Below are positions 44,581 to 53,886 of a stretch of 56,483 bases of DNA, piece after piece. Source of the stretch: Eubacteriaceae bacterium. GTDB lineage: Bacteria > Bacillota > Clostridia > Lachnospirales > Lachnospiraceae. Below the pieces are notes generated by a model that did no database searches, was not told the DNA's origin, and saw nothing but the letters and a program-made list of their open reading frames with translations. The first letter of the stretch is position 1. The number at the start of each line of letters is the position of its first letter. The DNA lies in contig CABIYF010000018.1 in assembly GCA_902362875.1 (NCBI GenBank), forward strand, positions 1 through 56,483, given 5' to 3'. Position numbers and translations under genes: made by a program.

Positions 44581-44609
44581 TTGACATTCGGAGAGATGTG
44601 GGGTAAAGT
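44581..44609 (+). promoter_or_regulatory. Promoter of the 3D-domain gene
   Basis: Perfect TTGACA (44581-44586), 17-nt spacer, TAAAGT (44604-44609). The leader holds a further 9-bp inverted repeat (ATTTCGAAA at 44621, TTTCGAAAT at 44644). Confidence 0.65.
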
Positions 44610-44685
44610 ATGAAACATAGATTTCGAAATTGTTACAAAATTGTTTCGAAATTTAAGAAACTATTGAGCACAGAAAGAGGTTTAT

Positions 44686-45087
44686 ATGCTGAAAGTCATG
44701 AAGAAGAAATTGTTAGTAGTAATCACAATGCTGGTCGTAGCATCAGGATTCATCTTTACAGGATCAACTTCAACAGAAGCAAAAAGCAACAACGTAAAAT
44801 ATTTAGGAAAGTACAAATTAACAGCATACTGCGGATGTAAAAAGTGCAGTGGAAAATGGGGAACAAGAACAGCTTCCGGAAAGAAAGCAAAACAGGGAAG
44901 AACCATTGCTGTAGATAAAAAGAAGATCAAATTAGGATCTAAAATTAAAATCAACGGAAAAACATATGTAGCCGAAGATGTCGGAAGCGGAGTAAAAGGA
45001 AAACATATCGATGTATTCTTTAAGTCTCACAAACAGACAATGAGATTCGGTAAGAAAACAGGTGTTAAAGTTTATAAAGTGAATTAA
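44686..45087 (+). CDS. Secreted 3D-domain protein (putative wall hydrolase)
   Basis: The 133-residue protein has a signal peptide (about residues 5-32, ending near STEAKS) and then only a 3D domain with LTAYCGCKKCSGKWG, GRTIAVDKKKIKLGSKI and AEDVGSGVKGKHIDVFF. The three conserved aspartates are present. 3D domains occur in lytic transglycosylase-like proteins such as YabE/YocH; here the domain stands alone without LysM or G5 modules. The ATG at 44686 is 5 nt after AGAGG. Confidence 0.85.
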   Translation: MLKVMKKKLLVVITMLVVASGFIFTGSTSTEAKSNNVKYLGKYKLTAYCGCKKCSGKWGTRTASGKKAKQGRTIAVDKKKIKLGSKIKINGKTYVAEDVGSGVKGKHIDVFFKSHKQTMRFGKKTGVKVYKVN

Positions 45088-45126
45088 ATATACGAATGAT
45101 AATAATAAAATATATAGCGTTAAAAA

Positions 45127-45180
45127 ATATCAGTCAGCTGGGAACAAAAGAATGTTCCATCAAAGCTGGCTGATATTTTT
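45127..45180. terminator. Bidirectional terminator with two stacked stems
   Basis: Outer stem 45127-45139 with 45164-45176 (one wobble), inner GGAACA/TGTTCC stem, then a T-run. It lies between convergent genes. Confidence 0.85.
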
Positions 45181-45222
45181 ATTATTTCATAGGAAATTTC
45201 GATGAAATCCTCTGTGATTTCA

Positions 45223-46134
45223 TTAAAATTCGTAAGTTTTGTTATCCCTTAATTTCGCTAATGCATCAATAACACTTTCTTTATCCTCAGGATATGTAAC
45301 ACCATACCACTGGTCTTTTGATACGAGAACTTCTAAAGAAGCTTTTCCTTCATGTAACAGATCACTCGCAACACTAGGAATAAAATATTCTCCTTTTAAT
45401 GGATTCTCTTTGAGCGCTTTGTCAAGGAAAGCAGGGAATCCCTTTTCCAGTTCGTCCATGATCATTGGCTGGAATCCAAAGAAGTTCATGGATACTAAAG
45501 TATCAAATGGAAGTGATGTCCAGGTTGCCCCGTCATCTTCTGTAAATTCTGCATGATCTTCACGTTTTTCGATATGTGTTCGTTCTGTAATAGAAAGCAG
45601 CTGATGATTATCATCAACTTCACATACACCTCGGGATACATATCCATTTTCTGTTACAGTGTTTCCAAGGTGATATCCAACCATGGCAAATGGTGCTTTC
45701 CCGTCTTTTTCTTCATGGCTTGTAAGAAAATCAGCCATAACTTTATATCCGTCAACACCATAATAGTCATCGGCATTGATAACGGCGAATGGTTCATCAA
45801 TGAATGGTTTGGCACATAAAACAGCATGAGCAGTTCCCCAAGGCTTTACACGTCCCTCTGGTACGTTATAACCCTCTGGCAGAGCATCTACTTCCTGATA
45901 TGCATAACATACTTCCATTCCTTCTGGAACTCGCGCACCTACAGTCTCTTTAAAATCTTTCTCGATCGCTTTCTTTATTACAAAGACAACCTTTCCGAAT
46001 CCTGCACGTTTTGCATCATAAATAGAATAATCAATGATCGCATGTCCCATAGGATCCATAGGGTCCATCTGTTTTAATCCTCCGTAACGGCTTCCCATAC
46101 CGGCAGCCAGAATTACTAAAGCTGGTTTTTTCAT
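45223..46134 (-). CDS. Sugar-phosphate nucleotidyltransferase-like protein
   Basis: The 303-residue protein has the nucleotidyltransferase start VILAAGMGSRYGGLKQMDPMDP and a metal-binding INADDYYG (about residue 103), typical of GlmU/RmlA-type GT-A folds. The substrate is not evident; it may activate a sugar phosphate for surface polymers. The ATG at 46134 follows AAGGAG by 7 nt. The frame extends to 46245 without support. Confidence 0.88.
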   Translation of the reverse strand: MKKPALVILAAGMGSRYGGLKQMDPMDPMGHAIIDYSIYDAKRAGFGKVVFVIKKAIEKDFKETVGARVPEGMEVCYAYQEVDALPEGYNVPEGRVKPWGTAHAVLCAKPFIDEPFAVINADDYYGVDGYKVMADFLTSHEEKDGKAPFAMVGYHLGNTVTENGYVSRGVCEVDDNHQLLSITERTHIEKREDHAEFTEDDGATWTSLPFDTLVSMNFFGFQPMIMDELEKGFPAFLDKALKENPLKGEYFIPSVASDLLHEGKASLEVLVSKDQWYGVTYPEDKESVIDALAKLRDNKTYEF

Positions 46135-46265
46135 GAAATAACTCCTTCCTGATTTTTGGGCTAAAATAAGTATAACGCAAGATAGAATATATGCAAAGGG
46201 ACAGTTTAAAAAGACTGTAACTTTTTTCTTTGCCCCAATACACATTTTGCTTTATGAAAACACAT

Positions 46266-46299
46266 ATCGACAAATATTTTTTGACTTCTGTCATATGAT
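46266..46299 (+). promoter_or_regulatory. Possible Spo0A box and promoter of the SpoIIE-like gene
   Basis: ATCGACA (46266-46272) differs by one base from the inverted 0A box TTCGACA. It sits around the -35 position of a TATGAT -10 box at 46294-46299. In B. subtilis spoIIE is a Spo0A-activated promoter, so this placement is plausible. Confidence 0.4.
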
Positions 46300-46319
46300 A
46301 AACAGCAGGAGGAAAAAGT

Positions 46320-47723
46320 ATGAGCATTTTAAATAAAATAAGACCGGAAGAACAGGATTTTCTGGAAGACTTTCAGGAAATGGTCATTTATCATATAAAA
46401 CAAATGCAGCAGTGCTTATTTACGGCAGGAAAGTTGTTTTATGGTGAAGAAGATAGAAAAGAGGTTCAAAGGTGTGGCAGGGATGTACTTGAAAGCGTGA
46501 TATTGAAAGAATGTGTCGGATGCCGGGAATATAAGAATTGCAAATTTACGATTGCCGATAAGGACAAGCTTGGAAGGATCATAGAAAAGCAGGGCGGATT
46601 AAGCTGTGCAGATCTCAAACAGTGTCATCCATGTAAGAATGGCCAGGATTTTATTGAGGAGGCGAACCAGATTTATGAAAGAGAACTTTTTATGCGGGGA
46701 ATGCGTCAACAGATGGTGCAGATGCGCGAGATCATCGGAAAACAATATATCAAAGCAGGACAGGTTCTTGGGGATTTCTTTGACGGGAAATTGTCATATA
46801 TACAAAAGGATGATCAATTATGCAGTAAGATCAAAAAGGAATTTGATAAATATCACTTGAAAATATGGGATGTTTGTTTTTATGAGAATCCACAGAAAGG
46901 AAGACAGATTTATCTTTATCTGAAGAAAAAAAGAGGGAGTGAGATCAGTACCAGACAGGCAGCAGCACTGTTAAGTAAAGTATTAAAAGAAAAAATGATT
47001 CCTCTGGCGCAGCAGAAAAAGCTTGTAAAGAATGGATATGAAATGTATGGATTTACACCGGAAGAAAAGTTTTATGTGATCAGTGGAATTCGCACAGCAT
47101 CGTACGAGGAGAAAGGGAAAAATGGAGACTGTTTTTCGTTAGGAAAGATTCGGGAGGGCAGATATGCGGCGATGATTTCAGATGGAATGGGAACTGGAAA
47201 TGATGCAAATAAAGAAAGTAAAAAGATGATAGAGATCATGGAAGAAATGCTTGGTGCAGGAATGGAGGAAGAAGTATGTATACAATTGCTTGATTCTATT
47301 ATCTCCTTTCAGCCAGAAAAAGAAAAATACGCGACGTTGGATTTTTTCCAATTGGATCTGTTTGCCGGGACAGGGTCATTTTTTAAGATCGGGGCGTGTC
47401 CGTGCCTGCTCAAAAGAAAAGACAAGGTCGAAGTTCTGGAAACAAAAAGAACGGCAGTCGGAATGAATTTATCTGAGAAAAAGGTTCCGTTTTACCGCAA
47501 AAAAATGGAAAGTGAAGATCTTCTTGTCATGTTTAGTGACGGGGTATTAGACTGCATGCCGCAAAACAAACTGGAGACATTAAAGCATTTTCTTGAAGAA
47601 ATGGATGTTGTTCGTCCGCAGGCGGTTGCGGATCAGCTGTTTGATAAGATCACCAATATGGAAGGTTATGAAAAAAAGGATGATATCACAATATTAGTTC
47701 TTGGAATCTGGGATAGGTATTGA
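46320..47723 (+). CDS. spoIIE: SpoIIE-like PP2C phosphatase without membrane segments
   Basis: The 467-residue protein has a helical N-terminal region with a Cys-rich stretch (CVGCREYKNC, CADLKQCHPC, residues 60-115), as in the SpoIIE regulatory region. The SpoIIE/PP2C domain (about residues 265-467) follows with ISDGMGTGNDAN, YATLDFFQLDL, MFSDGVLDCMP and KDDITILVL. Typical SpoIIE is about 800 residues with ten membrane helices, all missing here. Synteny with tilS-hpt-ftsH supports orthology. It would dephosphorylate SpoIIAA to activate sigma F. The start follows AGGAGG. Confidence 0.88.
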   Translation: MSILNKIRPEEQDFLEDFQEMVIYHIKQMQQCLFTAGKLFYGEEDRKEVQRCGRDVLESVILKECVGCREYKNCKFTIADKDKLGRIIEKQGGLSCADLKQCHPCKNGQDFIEEANQIYERELFMRGMRQQMVQMREIIGKQYIKAGQVLGDFFDGKLSYIQKDDQLCSKIKKEFDKYHLKIWDVCFYENPQKGRQIYLYLKKKRGSEISTRQAAALLSKVLKEKMIPLAQQKKLVKNGYEMYGFTPEEKFYVISGIRTASYEEKGKNGDCFSLGKIREGRYAAMISDGMGTGNDANKESKKMIEIMEEMLGAGMEEEVCIQLLDSIISFQPEKEKYATLDFFQLDLFAGTGSFFKIGACPCLLKRKDKVEVLETKRTAVGMNLSEKKVPFYRKKMESEDLLVMFSDGVLDCMPQNKLETLKHFLEEMDVVRPQAVADQLFDKITNMEGYEKKDDITILVLGIWDRY

Positions 47724-49126
47724 ACAAAAAAACAAAGAATGATAAAGTAAAAAACATGAACAAAGTAAAGAAATTTATTCAAGAGAAAAATTTAATAAGT
47801 CATGGGGAACATATCATTGTGGGAGTTTCAGGAGGGGCAGATTCCGTCTGCCTGTTATTTATCTTACATTCTTTGCAAAGGGAACTGGATCTGAAGATCA
47901 CAGCAGTCCACATTAATCACATGATCCGGACAGAAGCTGTGGATGATGAGAAGTTTGTCAAAGATTTATGTGGAAAACTTTCGATCCCGTGCATCTCATT
48001 TAAAATTGATGTAAAAATGATCGCACAGCGTGAGAAAAAAACACTGGAAGAAGCGGGAAGAAAAGCAAGATATGATATCTTTTACAAGACAATGAAAAAA
48101 TACCATGCAGATAAGATTGCGGTAGCACATCACCAGAATGATCAGGCCGAAACATTTTTGTATCGTTGTGCGAGAGGAACCGGAATTTACGGGGCTGGCG
48201 CGATGAAAGAGAAAGACGGTGCGTTGATCCGGCCGTTGTTATGTATAAAAAAACAGGAAATCGTGAAATATTTACAACAGGAAGGACAAGAGTGGGTGGA
48301 AGATGCAAGCAATCAGGATGATACATTTGCAAGAAACCAGATCCGGAATCAGATCATACCACGTCTTGAGGGGGTGAATGAACAGGCAGTCGAGCATATT
48401 GGACTGCTTTGCGAGGATATTCAGGAAGTGACTTCCTATCTGGCACACCAGATTGATGAGGCGTTTTCAAGATGCGTGGATGTGGAGGAAGAAGGATTTA
48501 AGATCTGCTGCGAAAAGCTTCAACAGGAGAATCTGTGGATACAAAAACAGGTTTTTAAGAAAGCACTGGAAGAAGCAGCAGGGAAGAAGAAAAATCTGGA
48601 AAGAAGGCATGTGGAAGATCTGATGGGACTTGCATGCAACGAAACAGGAAAGATGCTGTCACTGCCTTATGGTATGAAAGCCGAGAAAAGTTATCAGTAT
48701 ATTCTGTTGCACAAAGAGGATATGTCAGATAAACCAGGGCTGGAAGGAACACTTTCTTATGAAGAAGTTACAGATTTAACAAATATCGTGGAAAATGATT
48801 GTATCAAAATCATTGATTATGATAGAATAGAAACAGGTGTACAACTACGCTGCAGAAAGCCCGGAGATTTTTTTACATTTGGTAAGGAACATAAGAAAAA
48901 ATCCCTAAGCAGGTATTTTATAGATGAGAAGATTCCGAGGCAGTTACGGGATAAGATACCTCTAGTTGCAGATGGCAGCCATATTGTATGGATTGCTGGC
49001 CGGAGAGTCAGTGAAGATTATAAGATTACAAAATCAACCAGGCGTTATTTAAAGCTTGAGTTCAAAAGAGGAGGAGATGATTCCAATGGAGAATATCAGA
49101 GTAATGATTTCAGAGGAAGACGTTAA
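47720..49126 (+). CDS. tilS: tRNA(Ile)-lysidine synthase TilS
   Basis: A 468-residue PP-loop ATPase with VGVSGGADSVCLLFIL, AVHINHMIR, HHQNDQAETFLYR and ARNQIRNQIIPRL, plus a C-terminal substrate-binding domain (LRCRKPGDFF). It modifies C34 of tRNA-Ile(CAU) to lysidine so that it reads AUA, an essential step. The start is uncertain: TTG 47720 overlaps the SpoIIE stop as TTGA, while ATG 47756 has no clear ribosome-binding site. Confidence 0.94.
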   Translation: MNKKTKNDKVKNMNKVKKFIQEKNLISHGEHIIVGVSGGADSVCLLFILHSLQRELDLKITAVHINHMIRTEAVDDEKFVKDLCGKLSIPCISFKIDVKMIAQREKKTLEEAGRKARYDIFYKTMKKYHADKIAVAHHQNDQAETFLYRCARGTGIYGAGAMKEKDGALIRPLLCIKKQEIVKYLQQEGQEWVEDASNQDDTFARNQIRNQIIPRLEGVNEQAVEHIGLLCEDIQEVTSYLAHQIDEAFSRCVDVEEEGFKICCEKLQQENLWIQKQVFKKALEEAAGKKKNLERRHVEDLMGLACNETGKMLSLPYGMKAEKSYQYILLHKEDMSDKPGLEGTLSYEEVTDLTNIVENDCIKIIDYDRIETGVQLRCRKPGDFFTFGKEHKKKSLSRYFIDEKIPRQLRDKIPLVADGSHIVWIAGRRVSEDYKITKSTRRYLKLEFKRGGDDSNGEYQSNDFRGRR

Positions 49127-49607
49127 CAAACGAATTGCTGAGATGGGAGCACAGATCAGTAAAGATTATGAAGGAAAAGAAGTACATTTGATCGCAATCT
49201 TAAAGGGAAGTGTATTTTTTGCATGTGAATTAGCAAAGAGAATTACAGTTCCTGTAACGATTGATTTCATGTCAGTATCAAGCTATGGAAATTCCAGAGA
49301 GTCTTCAGGAATCGTTAAGATTGCAAAAGATTTAGATGAGCCAATTTTAGATAAAGAAGTATTAGTCGTAGAGGATATCATTGACTCAGGAAAGACATTA
49401 AATCATTTAAAACCTATGCTTGAGAGCAGAAATCCTGCTTCACTTCATCTTTGCACATTATTAAGCAAACCAGACAGACGTGAAGTTGATGTTCCAGTGA
49501 AATACATTGGATTTGAAGTACCAGATGAATTTGTTGTTGGATATGGACTAGATTATGCACAGAAATATCGTAACCTTCCTTACATTGGAGTAGCAGAGGA
49601 AGAGTAG
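49086..49607 (+). CDS. hpt: Hypoxanthine phosphoribosyltransferase
   Basis: The 173-residue protein has the PRPP-binding motif VLVVEDIIDSGKTL (about residue 93), LIAILKGSVFFACEL and FVVGYGLDYAQKYRNLPYI, all standard for Hpt. It salvages hypoxanthine and guanine to IMP and GMP. The start is ATG 49086, 9 nt after GGAGGAG; ATG 49077 is too close and the frame to 49056 is unsupported. It overlaps tilS by 41 nt. Confidence 0.95.
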   Translation: MENIRVMISEEDVNKRIAEMGAQISKDYEGKEVHLIAILKGSVFFACELAKRITVPVTIDFMSVSSYGNSRESSGIVKIAKDLDEPILDKEVLVVEDIIDSGKTLNHLKPMLESRNPASLHLCTLLSKPDRREVDVPVKYIGFEVPDEFVVGYGLDYAQKYRNLPYIGVAEEE

Positions 49608-49622
49608 AGAGGAGACTAAACG

Positions 49623-51470
49623 TTGAACCCGAAGAGAAGTAACAGTGGATTTTTTGTGATTCTGCTGATACTGGTCATGGCAGCGTATTATTTTATCAGC
49701 GTATTCCAGCCAGGGTCAGGGAATTACTCTTACCAGCAGTTGATGAGGGATGTGAAAGCAAAACATGTCACTGCAATAACGATCAAACAGAACAAAGAAG
49801 TACCAACAGGTACAGTCACAGTAGAGTTGGGAAGTGACAACTATAAAAGCTGTGAAGTTACAGATGTCAATGAAACGATCAAAGACATCAAGGCGGCAAA
49901 TAAATCTCTTGGTAATAGGATCGAGATCAAAGGAATTGATCACAGCGGAGATATGATCTCGAATCTGATCGGCGTTGTACTGCCAATCGGTGTCGTCGTC
50001 TTCTTTATGGTTATCATGATGCGCCAGAATGGTGGCGGCAGCGGAAAGATGATGGACTTTGGAAAGAGTCGTGCCAAGCTTGCCAATCCGAATGCAAAGA
50101 AAGTAACATTTAATGATGTTGCCGGACTTTCAGAGGAGAAAGAAGAGTTAGAAGAAGTCGTGGAATTCTTAAAGAATCCGGGACGTTTTATAAAGATCGG
50201 AGCCAGAATTCCGAAAGGAGTTCTTCTTGTGGGACCTCCGGGAACAGGTAAGACATTACTTGCCAAAGCAGTCGCTGGAGAAGCGAATGTTCCATTTTTC
50301 AGTATCTCAGGATCTGATTTCGTGGAGATGTTTGTCGGTGTCGGTGCAGCCCGTGTGCGTGACTTATTTGCAGAAGCGAAGAAACACTCTCCATGTATCG
50401 TATTTATCGATGAGATCGATGCAGTAGCAAGACGAAGAGGATCAGGACTTGGCGGCGGACATGATGAACGTGAACAGACATTAAACCAGATGTTAGTTGA
50501 GATGGATGGTTTTGGAGTGAACGAAGGAATCATCATGATCGCAGCAACAAACCGTGTCGATATCCTTGACCCTGCAATCTTAAGACCGGGACGATTTGAC
50601 CGTAAAGTCGGTGTCGGAAGACCAGATGTCAAAGGGCGTGAAGAGATCCTTAAGATTCATTGCCGTGAGAAGCCTTTAGGGGATGATGTTGATCTTCACG
50701 AGATCGCAAGAACAACTGCAGGTTTTGTAGGAGCTGATCTTGAGAACCTTATGAACGAGGCAGCTATTCAGGCAGCAAGAGATGACAGAGCATATATCAT
50801 CAAAGAAGATATTGATAAATCATTTATCAAAGTTGGCATCGGAACAGAGAAGAAGAGCCGTGTGGTACCAGAGAGTGAGAGAAGAATTACCGCATATCAT
50901 GAATCAGGTCATGCGATTCTTTTCCATCTGTTACCAGATGTAGGTCCGGTATACACAGTATCCATCATTCCAACTGGAACAGGGGCAGCAGGATATACAA
51001 TGCCGCTTCCAGAGAATGACAATGTATTCATGACAAAAGGAAAGCTGATTCAGGACATCATGGTAAGCCTTGGAGGAAGAATTGCCGAAGAACTGATCTT
51101 AGATGATGTCACAACAGGTGCATCTCAGGATATCAAGCAGGTAACACAGTACGCCAGAGCAATGGTAACGAAGTTTGGTATGTCCGATGAACTTGGACTG
51201 ATTAACTATGACAGTGGTGAGGGAGATGAAGTCTTCTTAGGTAAAGAAATCGGACAGCAGCGTCCATACGGTGAAGATACACAGACACTGATCGATCAGG
51301 AAGTGAAGAAGATCGTAAACAAATGCTATCAGGATGCCAAAGCAATGATCGAGGAACATATCGATGTACTTCACAAATGCGCAGCGTTATTATTAGAAAA
51401 AGAACGCATCAATCGTGCAGAATTTGAAGCATTATTTGATTCTGAAACAGCATCTGAAACAGAAGCATAA
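49623..51470 (+). CDS. ftsH: ATP-dependent zinc metalloprotease FtsH
   Basis: A 615-residue membrane AAA+ protease. Two membrane helices (about residues 8-28 and 115-135) flank an outside domain; the AAA module has Walker A GPPGTGKT (about 204), Walker B VFIDEIDA and the second region of homology [17 protein letters not shown]. The zinc site HESGH is near 427. It degrades damaged or regulatory membrane and cytosolic proteins. Translation starts at TTG, 8 nt after AGGAG. It ends the spoIIE-tilS-hpt-ftsH operon. Confidence 0.97.
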   Translation: MNPKRSNSGFFVILLILVMAAYYFISVFQPGSGNYSYQQLMRDVKAKHVTAITIKQNKEVPTGTVTVELGSDNYKSCEVTDVNETIKDIKAANKSLGNRIEIKGIDHSGDMISNLIGVVLPIGVVVFFMVIMMRQNGGGSGKMMDFGKSRAKLANPNAKKVTFNDVAGLSEEKEELEEVVEFLKNPGRFIKIGARIPKGVLLVGPPGTGKTLLAKAVAGEANVPFFSISGSDFVEMFVGVGAARVRDLFAEAKKHSPCIVFIDEIDAVARRRGSGLGGGHDEREQTLNQMLVEMDGFGVNEGIIMIAATNRVDILDPAILRPGRFDRKVGVGRPDVKGREEILKIHCREKPLGDDVDLHEIARTTAGFVGADLENLMNEAAIQAARDDRAYIIKEDIDKSFIKVGIGTEKKSRVVPESERRITAYHESGHAILFHLLPDVGPVYTVSIIPTGTGAAGYTMPLPENDNVFMTKGKLIQDIMVSLGGRIAEELILDDVTTGASQDIKQVTQYARAMVTKFGMSDELGLINYDSGEGDEVFLGKEIGQQRPYGEDTQTLIDQEVKKIVNKCYQDAKAMIEEHIDVLHKCAALLLEKERINRAEFEALFDSETASETEA

Positions 51471-51498
51471 AAAAAGTTTAAAAAAATAAAAAAAACAC

Positions 51499-51527
51499 TT
51501 GCAATTTACCTGGCAATGCCGTATAAT
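51499..51527 (+). promoter_or_regulatory. Promoter of the tRNA operon
   Basis: TTGCAA (51499-51504), 17-nt spacer, TATAAT (51522-51527), 24 nt before the first tRNA. Confidence 0.85.
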
Positions 51528-51550
51528 CTTTAATTGTCAGGTAAACACTT

Positions 51551-51632
51551 GGTGGGATTCCCGAGTGGCCAAAGGGGGCAGACTGTAAATCTGTTGGCAC
51601 CGCCTTCGAAGGTTCGAATCCTTCTCCCACCA
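51551..51632 (+). tRNA. tRNA-Tyr (anticodon GTA)
   Basis: Acceptor stem GGTGGGA/TCCCACC with discriminator A, anticodon loop ctGTAaa, long class II variable arm and T-loop GGTTCGAATCC. The 3' CCA is not encoded. Confidence 0.95.
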
Positions 51633-51633
51633 C

Positions 51634-51722
<89 letters not shown>

Positions 51723-51726
51723 TAAT

Positions 51727-51757
51727 AAAAAGGACTTCAGAATATTGAAGTCCTTTT
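51727..51757 (+). terminator. Terminator of the tRNA operon
   Basis: AAAAAGGACTTCA...TGAAGTCCTTTTTT hairpin immediately after tRNA-Leu. Confidence 0.9.
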
Positions 51758-51812
51758 TTATTTTTCGTATAATCTTTTATTTTTCATATAAGTTCTATAA
51801 ACCAAAATAAAA

Positions 51813-52379
51813 TCAAGAAAACACCTGAATTCCCTGTAAGATCATTTTAGCAGCCAATTCAGCCATCTGTTCCGGACTTTCCTTGAATCCATTTTGAACC
51901 CATTTCTGAACAAGTCCAAGACATCCCGAAATAATAAAAGCAGAATAATACTCAAAGTTATCCGTACGGTAAGCATTCTTTGTCCATATAAAATGCATAC
52001 GTTTCTGAACGATTCCTTTCATATAATTCACAAAAGCCAGATTCCCATGCTGTCCAAGAAGCGCAGATAACGTTTCCTGATGTTCGTTTGCATAAGAAAA
52101 GAATGTACACATAAAAGGATAGGGATCAGGATCTGGGCTTGTTTCAATACAGGAATCCAGCATTGTATTGAAATCATCAACAAGTTCTGTCTCAATCTTC
52201 TCCAGCATATCATATACATCTTTATAATGAAGATAAAAAGTACATCGGTTGATATCTGCATAGTCAGCCAGTTCTTTGACGGATATATCTTTAATATCTT
52301 TCTCTTTCAAAAGGTCCGTCAAGCCTTCCAAAAGCATTTTTCTTGTCCGCAATACGCGGCGGTCTGTTTTTTTCTCCAT
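51813..52379 (-). CDS. TetR-family transcriptional regulator
   Basis: The 188-residue protein has an N-terminal TetR helix-turn-helix (ISVKELADYADINRCTFYLHYKDVYDML) and an all-helical ligand domain of the TetR_C_8 kind. AAGGAG is 6 nt before the ATG. Only 31 nt separate it from the divergent MMPL fragment, leaving little room for a normal promoter and operator, which fits a deletion at this junction. Confidence 0.9.
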   Translation of the reverse strand: MEKKTDRRVLRTRKMLLEGLTDLLKEKDIKDISVKELADYADINRCTFYLHYKDVYDMLEKIETELVDDFNTMLDSCIETSPDPDPYPFMCTFFSYANEHQETLSALLGQHGNLAFVNYMKGIVQKRMHFIWTKNAYRTDNFEYYSAFIISGCLGLVQKWVQNGFKESPEQMAELAAKMILQGIQVFS

Positions 52380-52410
52380 AAAAATCTCCTTTTAATTAAC
52401 ACTTGTATTT

Positions 52411-53886
52411 ATGGCTACGATCGGAATTGCGATCATGATCAACCGTGGGACGAACCTGATGTTTGGAACAATCTCTTTCGTTACCAATGCCGCAGGAAGT
52501 GTCTTGCAGCTGGCAGTTTCGATGGACTATGGAATTTTCCTTCTGCACCGATTTGCAGAGAACAGGGAAAAAGGCTTTGAAGCACAAGAAGCAATGGTAA
52601 ATGCGGTTAAACAATCTGTAGGAAGTGTAACATCCAGTGGTCTTACAACGGTTACGGGATTTGCGGCCTTGATCTTAATGAGATTTAAGATTGGACCAGA
52701 TATGGGCTGGGTTATGGTAAAAGCGATCATATTAAGTTTGATCGCAGTGCTTTGCCTGTTACCAGCATTGACGATGGTATTCTATCCATTGATCGATAAA
52801 ACAGAACATAAATCATTTTTGCCAAAATTCAAATTACTGTCAAAGATCGTATTAGACTGGAAACCAGTTATGATCATTTTATTTATCATCGTAACGATTC
52901 CATCTTATCTGGGACAGCAGAAAAACACTTTCTTTTATGGAGGAAGCCGTGTATATCAGACCAATGCAACACAGCTTGGCCGAGATATGAACGCTATTGA
53001 AAAAGAATATGGTCAGTCCAGCCAGCTCGTACTGATGGTTCCAAAAGGAGACATGAAAAAAGAGATCAAGCTTAACGGTGAGTTAAAAGACATTGATGGA
53101 GTGACATCCGTAGTTTCCTATATAAATTCTGTCGGAGAATCCATTCCAAAAGATTTTGTACCTAGTGACCAGATTTCAAAACTGTACTCTGAAAATTACA
53201 GTCGTTATGTAGTCACAGTCAAGACAGAAGAAGGGGAAGACGGATGGGATCATCTTGTTTCAAAAGTACAGAATACAGGAAAGAAATATTATGGAAGTAA
53301 ATCCTTGATGGCAGGAAACCTTGCAAGTACCAAAGACCTGAAAGAGACGATCACACAGGATATGACAAGAGTTAACATTCTTTCTATTGCATTTGTATTT
53401 GTGATCTTAATGTTTAACTTTAAATCAATCTTGCTTCCAGTGATTTTGACAATTGTTATTGAAGCATCCATCTGGATCAACTTGACTGTACCGTATTTCA
53501 CAGATGAGACGATGTTCTATATTGGATATCTGATCATTTCATCCGTACAGTTAGGAGCAACGATCGACTATGGAATCCTGTTTACAGACCGATACATTGA
53601 AAATAGAAAACAAATGGGCAAGAAGAGAGCAACCCTTCGAACGGTACAAAACTGTACGATGTCGATTCTGACATCTGCATCGATTCTGGCGGTTTGTGGG
53701 ACAGTTCTTGGAAAGGTTTCAACAAACGGAGTATTAAGCCAGCTTGGAAACTTATTAGGACGAGGAGCAGTCTTATCATTTATCTTGGTTATCTTTGTAC
53801 TTCCAGGATTATTAATGGTATTTGACAAATTAATCGAGAAATTAACGTATCATGCTGATTTTTATAAAGGAGGAAAAGCATTATGA
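52411..53886 (+). pseudogene. MMPL/RND-family transporter lacking its N-terminal part
   Basis: The 491-codon frame starts in the middle of an MMPL permease: a membrane helix, then FGTISFVTNAAGSVLQLAVSMDYGIFLLHRF, a large outside domain, and the second permease half with SSVQLGATIDYGILFTDRY. MMPL proteins are usually 700 residues or more with twelve helices; about 200 N-terminal residues are missing. No ribosome-binding site precedes the ATG, and a stop sits at 52393 in frame. The break falls right next to the TetR leader. I infer a deletion or inversion that killed the gene. Confidence 0.75.

Noticed and set aside
44610..44840. Forward frame overlapping the 3D-domain gene
   Set aside because: It spans the leader and an alternate frame of a clear gene; the composition is not protein-like.
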